From positions 1,054,001 through 1,118,000 of the forward strand of contig NZ_CP091788.1 in the NCBI RefSeq assembly GCF_022024055.1: DNA of 64,000 nucleotides. The letters are read 5' to 3'. This stretch comes from Prevotella sp. E2-28. Its GTDB lineage: Bacteria > Bacteroidota > Bacteroidia > Bacteroidales > Bacteroidaceae. Made by a program: the position numbers and the translations under genes. Below are positions 57,251 through 64,000 of the stretch, one piece after another (position 1 is the stretch's first letter; every line of letters starts with the position of its first letter). The notes below the pieces were generated by a model. The model saw only the letters and a program-made list of their open reading frames with translations. It made no database searches and was not told the DNA's origin.

Positions 57251-58891
57251 ATGAACTACAAAAATCTAATTGGATGTCTGGCTGCAATGGCACTTATTTC
57301 CTCATGTAACACTCAGCCTGCGGAAGTGGTTGAGGCAAAGCTCACCACACCTGGTAACCCCTTCCTTCCTCTGTGGGAACATATCCCCGATGGTGAGCCT
57401 TACGTGTTTGAAGACCCTGATAATCCTGGTAAGTATCGTGTGTACCTGTATGGTTCTCATGATGATTTGATTACGGCCTATTGCGGACGAGATCAGGTGG
57501 TGTGGTCAGCATCAGTAGATAGTTTGACGGAGTGGCGTTACGATGGCGAGATATTCAGCGTTAATAAAAATGCCAATGGCGATTTGCTCGACAGCGCAGG
57601 TCTTGCTGATGTGCTCTTTGCTCCTGATGTCACAATGGTTGTAGGTCCCGATGGTGAGAAAACCTATTACCTCTATCCCAACAATCAGGCTTGGGGGCGT
57701 AACGGGATGGTATGTAAGAGTAAGCGGCCCGATGGTCCTTTCGAGGTATGCAACTGGAGCAAGGAGAATCCTTATGTGACTGATGGCATACTGCAGTTTG
57801 ATCCTGCTGTGTTTGTAGATGATGATGGCCGTGTGTATGGTTACTGGGGCTTTGAACACTCGTATGCCGCAGAGCTTGATCCTGCGACGATGGCAACGGT
57901 AAAGCCAGGTACAAAGATTGTTGAGAATATGATTTCAGGCCGTTATGACGAGGGCGTGTTCAGCTTCTTCGAGGCTTCGTCTATCCGTAAGATTAAGGAT
58001 AAGTACGTCTTTATCTATAGTCGCTTCACCAAGGATGGCGAGTTTGGCTTGCCCGTTTCTAACTATACTTTGGCTTATGCTTATAGTGACCATCCTTTAG
58101 GACCTTGGACCTATGGTGGAACGATTATCGACGGACGTGCTCGTGACGTTAACGAGAAGGGTGATACTATCGCTACGGCTACTGTTGATGGTAACACTCA
58201 TGGCAGCATCTGCGAAATCAATGGCCAGTGGTGGGTGTTCTATCATCGTCAGACGGGTACCGACGAATATGCCCGTCAGGCTATGGTGGCTCCTATCGAG
58301 GTGGAAGTAGAAGAAGGTGAAGGCGGCAAGGTGATTATCAGCGAGGGCGAATATACCTCCGAGGGCTTCTGTACGGATGGTCTCAACCCGTTGGAATGTC
58401 ATTCCGCTGGTATCGCTTGTTGGTACACAGGACCTAAGACTGCTATCCACGAATGGCCTAACAATAAGTTCTTTGGTTCGTATGTCGCTTCTTCCTATGG
58501 CACTGATGATAAGTTTGAGAAGCCCTATAGCCTGAAGAACAACACCAACTTGGTGGTAAACAATACCGATGGTTCTATCGTGGGTTATAAATACTTCAAC
58601 TTCACTGAGACCGAGGGTAAGAAGACCTCGCTATTGCTGAGATTCATCCCAGAACGTGTCAAGGGTACTATTGACATTATGATAGACAGTCCTTGGGAGT
58701 CGCGTGGTGGCGTAAAACTGGGTTCCTTGGAACTGTCAGAGGGTATGCCGCGGGTTTCTTCTGAGATTTCAGTGCCTCTGAATGCCCTGTCAACCTACTC
58801 GGATAAACACGCTATCTTCTTTGTGTTCAGCTCTGATACGAAGGGCAAATCAATCTGTTCGTTGGAGAATTTTGTATTCCAATGCAAGTAA
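57251..58891 (+). CDS. GH43-like lipoprotein
   Basis: Predicted surface-anchored arabinofuranosidase, xylosidase or galactan exo-enzyme. Lipobox Cys19 (LISSC). Conserved GH43-like acids occur in VFEDPDNP, LFAPDVTMV, LQFDPAVF and FFEASSIRK; the C-terminal half is a CBM-like sandwich (KGTIDIMIDSPWESRGGVKL). Typical length for the family with an extra domain. It follows the GH2 gene by 20 bases and ends at a terminator, so the two are an operon, fitting pectic galactan or arabinogalactan. Confidence 0.85.
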   Translation: MNYKNLIGCLAAMALISSCNTQPAEVVEAKLTTPGNPFLPLWEHIPDGEPYVFEDPDNPGKYRVYLYGSHDDLITAYCGRDQVVWSASVDSLTEWRYDGEIFSVNKNANGDLLDSAGLADVLFAPDVTMVVGPDGEKTYYLYPNNQAWGRNGMVCKSKRPDGPFEVCNWSKENPYVTDGILQFDPAVFVDDDGRVYGYWGFEHSYAAELDPATMATVKPGTKIVENMISGRYDEGVFSFFEASSIRKIKDKYVFIYSRFTKDGEFGLPVSNYTLAYAYSDHPLGPWTYGGTIIDGRARDVNEKGDTIATATVDGNTHGSICEINGQWWVFYHRQTGTDEYARQAMVAPIEVEVEEGEGGKVIISEGEYTSEGFCTDGLNPLECHSAGIACWYTGPKTAIHEWPNNKFFGSYVASSYGTDDKFEKPYSLKNNTNLVVNNTDGSIVGYKYFNFTETEGKKTSLLLRFIPERVKGTIDIMIDSPWESRGGVKLGSLELSEGMPRVSSEISVPLNALSTYSDKHAIFFVFSSDTKGKSICSLENFVFQCK

Positions 58892-58909
58892 AAAATCCAT
58901 ATCTTTAAA

Positions 58910-58938
58910 AAAAAAGTTGCGCTCGTTGCAACTTTTTT
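58910..58938 (+). terminator. Terminator of the GH2-GH43 operon
   Basis: AAAAAAGTTGC (58910-58920) pairs with GCAACTTTTTT (58928-58938), ending in a T-run. Confidence 0.85.
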
Positions 58939-58980
58939 ATTTCTGCCTACGTCTAACGGACAGAAAATAACAAAAAAAGT

Positions 58981-59634
58981 ATGCGTATGAAAAAGATTTT
59001 AATGGTTTTGATACTGGCCCTCACAACAATGGCGGTATCTGCGAAGATGCAACCAAAAGCGGTTCAGAACGACACAACAGACGAAGTGGAAGTGTTCTCT
59101 GACACAACATCCGTAGATTCAGCTGTAGACGCTGATGCTTGGGATATGGATGAAGACGATATGGATAACTGGAGCTCTTCCGATACCCATTCGTTGATAG
59201 ATCAGATTGGCGTAGATGTAAATGATCTGTTCGGAATGCTCTTTGTGATTATTGTTCTGATGATTATGTTTGTCTTGGCGCCTGTTGGGCTCATAGGCCT
59301 GGTCCTCTATTTTATCTATAAGAATAGAAAGGATAGGATGCGCCTCATGGAGATGGCTATCAAGAATGGTAAGCAGATTCCTGTGGATGCCTTAGGTAAA
59401 CCCTCTTCATACACCAGTGAAATATGGAATAAAGGTGTTAAGCAGATGTTCCTGGGTGCTGGCTTGGCCTTCCTGCTCTGGTTCCCACTCGGAAAATTCG
59501 GAATTGCTATTGGTGCGCTGATTCTGCTCATCGGCTGTGGTAACATGGTGATTGGCTATAATGCCAAGCAGAAGCAGAAAGACCAGGAGATGAACGACAA
59601 GATGTTCGGCAAGTCAACAGATTCAGAATTCTAA
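58981..59634 (+). CDS. DUF6249-like membrane protein
   Basis: 217 aa, function unknown. Signal peptide (MKKILMVLILALTTMAVSA), acidic low-complexity region (about 30-70), then helices with IIVLMIMFVLAPVGLIGLVLYFIYKN shown here in part, and RMRLMEMAIKNGKQIPV, a DUF6249-type core. Met at 58987 is an alternative start. It lies 18 bases before the sigma-factor gene, so the three genes form an operon of envelope-stress type. Family by resemblance. Confidence 0.7.
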   Translation: MRMKKILMVLILALTTMAVSAKMQPKAVQNDTTDEVEVFSDTTSVDSAVDADAWDMDEDDMDNWSSSDTHSLIDQIGVDVNDLFGMLFVIIVLMIMFVLAPVGLIGLVLYFIYKNRKDRMRLMEMAIKNGKQIPVDALGKPSSYTSEIWNKGVKQMFLGAGLAFLLWFPLGKFGIAIGALILLIGCGNMVIGYNAKQKQKDQEMNDKMFGKSTDSEF

Positions 59635-59652
59635 AGCGTAAAAAAATCAACC

Positions 59653-60222
59653 ATGAAGTCGCTGAGCGATATTTCTCTCGTAGCACAGGTGGCGGTGTTT
59701 CACAACCAGCGGGCCTTCGACCAGTTGGTACGTAAATACCAGTCGCCTGTGCGAAGGTTCCTTCTCAATCTGACATTGGGAAATGAGGCCTTGAGCGATG
59801 ACTTAGCGCAAGACACCTTCATAAAGGCATACACGCATATTACGCAGTTTCAAGGTATTGCCTCGTTTCAGACTTGGTTGTTCCGTATTGCGTACAATGT
59901 ATATTATGACTACAAGAGAAAGACTCACCCCCAGCCCCTCTCTGAGAGAGAGGGGAGTGGGCACTCAATAGAGCAGGGTCTATCTACTCCCCTCACTTAC
60001 AGGGAGGGGACGGGGGTGGGGCTCGATATCCACGCAGCCCTTGCCATCCTGAAAGAGGAAGAGCGGGCCTGTGTCACACTACAACTCATTGACGGCTACT
60101 CGCTAGAGGAGATTTCGAAAATGATGGATATGCCGGTTAATACGGTGAAGTCGCATCTGCGACGTGGAAAAGAGAAACTGACGACCTACTTAAAGAATAA
60201 TGGCTATGACGGAAATAAATGA
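59653..60222 (+). CDS. ECF sigma factor with an in-frame repeat insert
   Basis: Redirects RNA polymerase. Region 2 (about 20-88) with SDDLAQDTFIKAYTHI and FQTWLFRIAYNVYYDYKRK; region 4 (about 132-185) with ERACVTLQLIDGYSLEEIS and PVNTVKSHLRRGKEKL. Residues 91-125, in the linker, come from a quasi-palindromic repeat (THPQPLSEREGSG ... STPLTYREGTGVGLD) and lengthen the linker by about 35 residues; core regions are unbroken. The next gene overlaps it by 23 bases, probably its membrane partner. Confidence 0.92.
   Translation: MKSLSDISLVAQVAVFHNQRAFDQLVRKYQSPVRRFLLNLTLGNEALSDDLAQDTFIKAYTHITQFQGIASFQTWLFRIAYNVYYDYKRKTHPQPLSEREGSGHSIEQGLSTPLTYREGTGVGLDIHAALAILKEEERACVTLQLIDGYSLEEISKMMDMPVNTVKSHLRRGKEKLTTYLKNNGYDGNK
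59922..60022. repeat. Quasi-palindromic ~100-base element, copy 2 (in the sigma-factor gene)
   Basis: Starts ACTCACCCCCAGCCCCTCTC and has AGAGAGGGGAGTGG, a spacer, CTCCCCTCAC and AGGGAGGGGACGGGGG, parallel to copy 1 on the forward strand. It reads THPQPLSEREGSG and STPLTYREGTGVGLD in frame on the plus strand. Confidence 0.85.
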
Positions 60223-60538
60223 TCAATTGCTGGAGCAGTTCTTCCAACCTGCAAAGAACGTAGAACTGGAAGATAACGGATTCACGGAACGTGTAATTAA
60301 ACAGTTGCCCGACAGAGCATTACGCCTGTCTCATTGGTGGACATTCTTCTGTGTAATACTTGGTGTGGTGGCTTTCTTCGTGTTCAGAGGCTGGGAACCT
60401 ATCATGATAGGTTTGATGTCGCTCTTGAAGACGAATATAGGAGAACTTCATCCCATACCTTTCTTCATGACGATGGGTGTCATCAGTTGCTTGGCTGTTA
60501 TTGAGCTGGTTCAGAAACTGGAGCGCTCTCAGATTTAG
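60200..60538 (+). CDS. Small DUF5056-like membrane protein, probable sigma-factor partner
   Basis: 112 aa. Cytoplasmic N-terminus (EINDQLLEQFF, FTERVIKQLP) followed by two helices (HWWTFFCVILGVVAFFVF, about 45-65, and IPFFMTMGVISCLAVIEL). Overlap with the sigma gene suggests an anti-sigma role; this is inference. Met at 60206 is an alternative start. Its 3' end overlaps the opposing PorE gene by 41 bases. Confidence 0.65.
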   Translation: MAMTEINDQLLEQFFQPAKNVELEDNGFTERVIKQLPDRALRLSHWWTFFCVILGVVAFFVFRGWEPIMIGLMSLLKTNIGELHPIPFFMTMGVISCLAVIELVQKLERSQI

Positions 60539-62525
60539 CGTTATCTAAACCATAGGTGGTACGCAGCACGATGAACTCCGTACGGCGGTTCAGCTGGTTG
60601 CATATCTCCTGTTTCTTCTCATCGTTAAGTGCTGTGATAAACTCTTCCGTCAGCACATCGCCTTCCTTCAACCAAGGATAGGTCTCCGTCAGTTTGCGTT
60701 TCACCGTCTTTGGCTTCATCTTACCATAGCCAACAGGCTTCAGACGGTCTTCGGCAATACCATGCTCAATGAGATAATTAACAACGCTTTCTGCTCTTCG
60801 TTGTGACAATCGCTCGTTATAGGCTTCCGAACCGCGGAAGTCTGTATGGGCACTCAACTCAATAGTGATGCTGGGATTCTCATTCAGCATCTCTATCAGA
60901 CTGTCTAAGGCAGTCGTAGATTCAGGTCGTAATGTGGCCTTGTCGAAATCATAGAAGATATTCCTGATGAGCACAGGGGCGGTGAGCGAGGCAAGCGGGA
61001 ACTGAAGAGTGTATTCCTCTGACTCCAGTACAGGCTCTACACGCAGTTCTTCCGTATGGTTCAGATAACCCTTACACGTACCAAGGAACACGTAATCAAC
61101 ATTTGGATTAATCAGCTCCGTAAACGAACCGTCACCCTTGACGCTTAGTTTCTTATTGGTGCCGTCATTACCCACCATGTAAACTAATGCCCCAGGCAGT
61201 TCGTAGCCGTCTTTCTCATATACCCAGCCTTTAACGGTCTGCACCACCTCTTGTTTCTCAAACGAGAAGATATGGTCCCATCCGCGTGAGTCTCCACGAT
61301 TCGAAGCGAAAAAGCCCCTGTTGTGCAGTCCCTCGAAGGTCATGCCGAAATCATCACCCTGAGAGTTAAGCGGAGCGCCTGGATGCTCGATTTCATAACT
61401 TCCGTTCTCAACAGGTTTTGCAATAAAGATATCCAGTCCGCCGAAGCCGGGATGCCCGTCACTCGAGAAATACAGGTCGCCGTTAGGTCGGAACGTGGGG
61501 AACATTTCGTTACCAGGGGTGTTGATAGGTGCCCCCAGATTCTCAAGACTATTCAGACCGTGAGCTGTAATTTCTATGCGCCAGATATCATAACCGCCCA
61601 GTCCGCCAGGCATATCGCTGACGAAATAGAGCCACATGCCATCGGGCGATATGGCAGGATGGGCAAAGGTAGAGAGTGTGTCCTTGGTAATCTCCAAAGG
61701 TGTTGCCTTGCCCCATGAGGCATCGCTACGCTGAGCTGTGGCTATCTGTGCAAAACGGGGGTAGGAAGGGTCTGTCTTACATACCGTGAGGTACATCGTC
61801 TTGAAATCGGGTGTGAAGGTACATGCTCCCTCGTCAAGTTCTGTATTCAGGTCGCTCTCAATAGCTTCTGGCTTCGACCATTTCCCCTTGTCGTCTTTCT
61901 GCGAGAAGAAGATGTCGGCATACTTCGTACCAGTGATGCCGCTCAGTTCGTCACCTTTAGCCTGATTGCGTGTGCTCGAAAAATAGAGTTGGTCGTTATC
62001 ATCGCCAGCCAACATGGGCGAGTATTCTGCTCGGCGGGAGTTGAAGATGTCCTGTTTTTTCACCGTATAACCTGAGTATTCGGCCTCGGCCTTCCATTTT
62101 GGAGCCATGCGGGCACTCTCCAATCCGTTCTTCACCAATTTATTATCAGGCATCGAGTCTTTCAACAATGTGAAGACCTTTTCCGCCTCCTTATATGCTC
62201 CGTTCTTCAGTTGCAGTTGTCCCAGGTAGAACAGTGCCGTAGAGTCGGCCTGCTTGAAGCGCACGGCGTTATTATAGGCAGCAATGGCTTTCTGTGAGTA
62301 GTTGATACGCCGATAGCAGTCGGCCATCTTCAGGGCTCGCTGTCCGCGAAGTGGCTTTTCCTTTGCTTTAGTCTGCGAATAGGCTTTCTTATACTGTTCG
62401 GCAGCATCGTAGTATTCGCCCAGCGCATAGAACTTGTCGCCCTTACGCATAGCAGAATCAGCTCCACATCCAGTGATGAGGAGGCTGATTATACCGATGT
62501 TTATGATGGCTAACAGTTTGCGCAT
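60498..62525 (-). CDS. porE: PorE-like OmpA/PD40 lipoprotein (T9SS-associated)
   Basis: 675 aa. Lipobox Cys20 (SLLITGC); TPR region about 25-140 (ALKMADCYRRINYSQKAI); PD40 beta-propeller about 170-420 (EYSPMLAGDDNDQLYFSS, MWLYFVSDMPGGLGG); carboxypeptidase-D-like module about 430-510; OmpA C-terminal peptidoglycan-binding domain about 540-655 with NIFYDFDKATLRPES and AHTDFRGSEAYNERLSQRRA. This order matches PorE, which anchors the type IX secretion machine to peptidoglycan. Met at 62525 chosen as the lipobox start. Its stop lies inside the convergent DUF5056 gene. Confidence 0.85.
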   Translation of the reverse strand: MRKLLAIINIGIISLLITGCGADSAMRKGDKFYALGEYYDAAEQYKKAYSQTKAKEKPLRGQRALKMADCYRRINYSQKAIAAYNNAVRFKQADSTALFYLGQLQLKNGAYKEAEKVFTLLKDSMPDNKLVKNGLESARMAPKWKAEAEYSGYTVKKQDIFNSRRAEYSPMLAGDDNDQLYFSSTRNQAKGDELSGITGTKYADIFFSQKDDKGKWSKPEAIESDLNTELDEGACTFTPDFKTMYLTVCKTDPSYPRFAQIATAQRSDASWGKATPLEITKDTLSTFAHPAISPDGMWLYFVSDMPGGLGGYDIWRIEITAHGLNSLENLGAPINTPGNEMFPTFRPNGDLYFSSDGHPGFGGLDIFIAKPVENGSYEIEHPGAPLNSQGDDFGMTFEGLHNRGFFASNRGDSRGWDHIFSFEKQEVVQTVKGWVYEKDGYELPGALVYMVGNDGTNKKLSVKGDGSFTELINPNVDYVFLGTCKGYLNHTEELRVEPVLESEEYTLQFPLASLTAPVLIRNIFYDFDKATLRPESTTALDSLIEMLNENPSITIELSAHTDFRGSEAYNERLSQRRAESVVNYLIEHGIAEDRLKPVGYGKMKPKTVKRKLTETYPWLKEGDVLTEEFITALNDEKKQEICNQLNRRTEFIVLRTTYGLDNAKSESAPVSEPAQ

Positions 62526-62553
62526 ACCATAATATAACGCAAACATTTCTTTT

Positions 62554-64000
62554 TTATTGCTCAAACGGTTTGCGGAAGGTGCATCCCTCCTTCCAACGGG
62601 AGCAACCATAGGCTGTTTTACCCTTGATAATAGTGCCTTGACCACATACAGGACAGGGCTGCCCTACAAGTGAATTTGCTGTTGCGGGCGTGGCAGGTTC
62701 CTCTGCCTTTTTCTTGCGTGGCGCACGGGGTTTCTTGCCTTCTGCTTTAGCGCCAGCCTTGGGCTTTGCCTGCGGTTCAGCCTCTACAGACACCCGTCGG
62801 TTGCTGTTGTCGCTAATCACCTCGCGCACGATTTCCGACACTTGCTGTTTCAGCTCGTCAATAAACTTCACAGGGTCGTATTTCTTGGCTTCTATGTCAC
62901 GCAGCTTCTTTTCCCAAATACCCGTCAGTTCAGCACTCTTCAGCAGTTCCTCACGAATCAAATCAATGAGTTCTATACCTGTAGCGGTGGCTAGCAGGTT
63001 CTTACGTTCCTTGCGTATATAGTGGCGCTTAAACAGTGTCTCGATGATGGCAGCACGTGTTGACGGGCGTCCGATGCCGTTTTCCTTCATGGCTCGTCGC
63101 AGTTCTTCGTCCTCCACCAGTTTTCCCGCTGTCTCCATGGCACGTAGCAGTGTAGCCTCCGTGTAGTACTTGGGTGGTGTGGTCATCTTCTCCGTGAGGG
63201 TGGGGGTGTGCTCGCCACTCTCACCTTTCGTAAAGGCAGGCAGCATGCGCTCTTCCTCTTCCGGCTTCTTCTCGTCATCGTCGGTCTGTGCGTCCTTGGC
63301 ATAAACGGCACGCCAACCTGGGTCAAGAATAGTGCGGCCCGTTACCTTGAACTCTATACCGTCAACGTCACCTAAAACCGTGGTTTGGGCAAACTGACAG
63401 TCGGGGTAGAACACGCAGATGAAGCGACGGGCTATGAGGTCATAGACCTTGCGTTGCACATCCGTTAGATTCTGAGGCACTATGCCTGTGGGGATGATGG
63501 CGTGGTGATCGGTTACCTTTGATGAATCGAACACCTTTTTCGATTTTAGCAAAGGTTTTCCGCCCAGGGCTTTCACCAGTTCGGCGTAGGGCGACTGACC
63601 TGCGAACTTCACTTGGAAAAGTCCGTTCATGGTCTGCGGGCACTTCCCATACACATCATCAGGCAGGAACGTGGTATCTACACGCGGATAGGTGGTCAAC
63701 TTCTGTTCGTAGAGTTGCTGGATGATATTTAACGTCATCTCAGCAGAGTAACCGAATTTCTTATTGCAATCTACCTGTAATGATGTCAGGTCATAGAGGC
63801 TGGGAGGTGTTTCTTTACCGTTTTTCTTCTCAACCTTCGTTACCGTGAAGGGCTTTCCCTCAATGGTAGCAAAGGCTTTTTCGCCCTCCTCCTTCGAAGT
63901 GAACTTGCCCGATGTAGCCGTGAAGGTGGTGTCGCGATAGACGGTGGCCAAAACCCAGAAAGGCTCGGGCTTGAAGTTGTCAATCTCCTTCTGCCTATTT
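62554..64000 (-). CDS. topB: DNA topoisomerase III, partial (N-terminal end beyond the right edge)
   Basis: Type IA topoisomerase that relaxes negative supercoils and decatenates DNA. About 482 residues are in view. The active-site Tyr lies in KLTTYPRVDTTFLPDD, a TopB signature; MKENGIGRPSTRAAIIETLF follows; the C-terminus has one zinc finger, PCPVCGQGTIIKGKTAYGC, and ends PFEQ. The frame is still open at the edge (KEIDNFKPEPFWVL at 63952-64000), so the Toprim domain lies outside. The gene stops 28 bases from porE. Confidence 0.93.
   Translation of the reverse strand, partial: NRQKEIDNFKPEPFWVLATVYRDTTFTATSGKFTSKEEGEKAFATIEGKPFTVTKVEKKNGKETPPSLYDLTSLQVDCNKKFGYSAEMTLNIIQQLYEQKLTTYPRVDTTFLPDDVYGKCPQTMNGLFQVKFAGQSPYAELVKALGGKPLLKSKKVFDSSKVTDHHAIIPTGIVPQNLTDVQRKVYDLIARRFICVFYPDCQFAQTTVLGDVDGIEFKVTGRTILDPGWRAVYAKDAQTDDDEKKPEEEERMLPAFTKGESGEHTPTLTEKMTTPPKYYTEATLLRAMETAGKLVEDEELRRAMKENGIGRPSTRAAIIETLFKRHYIRKERKNLLATATGIELIDLIREELLKSAELTGIWEKKLRDIEAKKYDPVKFIDELKQQVSEIVREVISDNSNRRVSVEAEPQAKPKAGAKAEGKKPRAPRKKKAEEPATPATANSLVGQPCPVCGQGTIIKGKTAYGCSRWKEGCTFRKPFEQ

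Overview
The window looks like chromosomal DNA of a plant-fibre-degrading Bacteroidales bacterium, most likely Prevotella or a close relative from a gut or rumen. The evidence is SusC/SusD-type outer-membrane import genes, repeated Bacteroidales promoter elements (TAnnTTTG), a PorE-like secretion-system lipoprotein, the gene order parA-parB-DUF5683-mltD-rel, and many secreted carbohydrate-active enzymes. This placement is inferred from gene content, not from a database search.

Layout. 1-2340 is the start-side part of alaS (minus strand, cut by the left edge), facing away from a small MerR regulator. 2852-10019 (minus) is a tight six-gene run read parA, parB, DUF5683, mltD, rel, then a secreted pectin methylesterase. 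10222-19745 holds a GH98 enzyme, two GH43 enzymes in one operon and a GH3 beta-xylosidase. 20065-27315 is a SusC/SusD import operon with two further lipoproteins, closed by a strong terminator. 27417-33627 is a four-gene operon with a duplicated pair: a DUF6057-type membrane protein followed by a beta-propeller lipoprotein that carries a CxxCH motif. 33644-33927 is a decayed BspA-like surface-protein remnant, followed by a GH115 alpha-glucuronidase. 36676-38703 is a TonB-motor operon (ExbB, a 33-residue membrane peptide, ExbD, ExbD). Then come an Lrp regulator, folA and thyA, and a GH28-GH43 fusion.

43517-51452 is the accessory part: a Fic protein, a helicase-nuclease that resembles known phage-defence proteins, an intact IS3-family element, a small lipoprotein and an AAA ATPase whose promoter carries twin palindromes. 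After tRNA-Tyr come an rRNA cytosine methyltransferase, a GH2 beta-galactosidase with a GH43 lipoprotein, a DUF6249/sigma factor/DUF5056-like operon, a PorE-like lipoprotein and the end-side part of topB (cut by the right edge).

Working together. GH98, GH43, GH3 and GH115 fit glucuronoarabinoxylan breakdown. CE8, GH28-GH43, GH43 and GH2 fit pectin side chains (arabinan and galactan). The SusC/D importer, powered by the ExbB/ExbD motor, would take up the oligosaccharides. No hybrid two-component or SusR-like regulator lies in the window.

Most notable: the duplicated DUF6057/CxxCH-propeller cassette; a roughly 100-bp quasi-palindromic element sitting in frame in two unrelated genes and encoding nearly the same peptide in either orientation; everted parS-like half-sites at the parA promoter; and twin operator-like palindromes before the ATPase gene.
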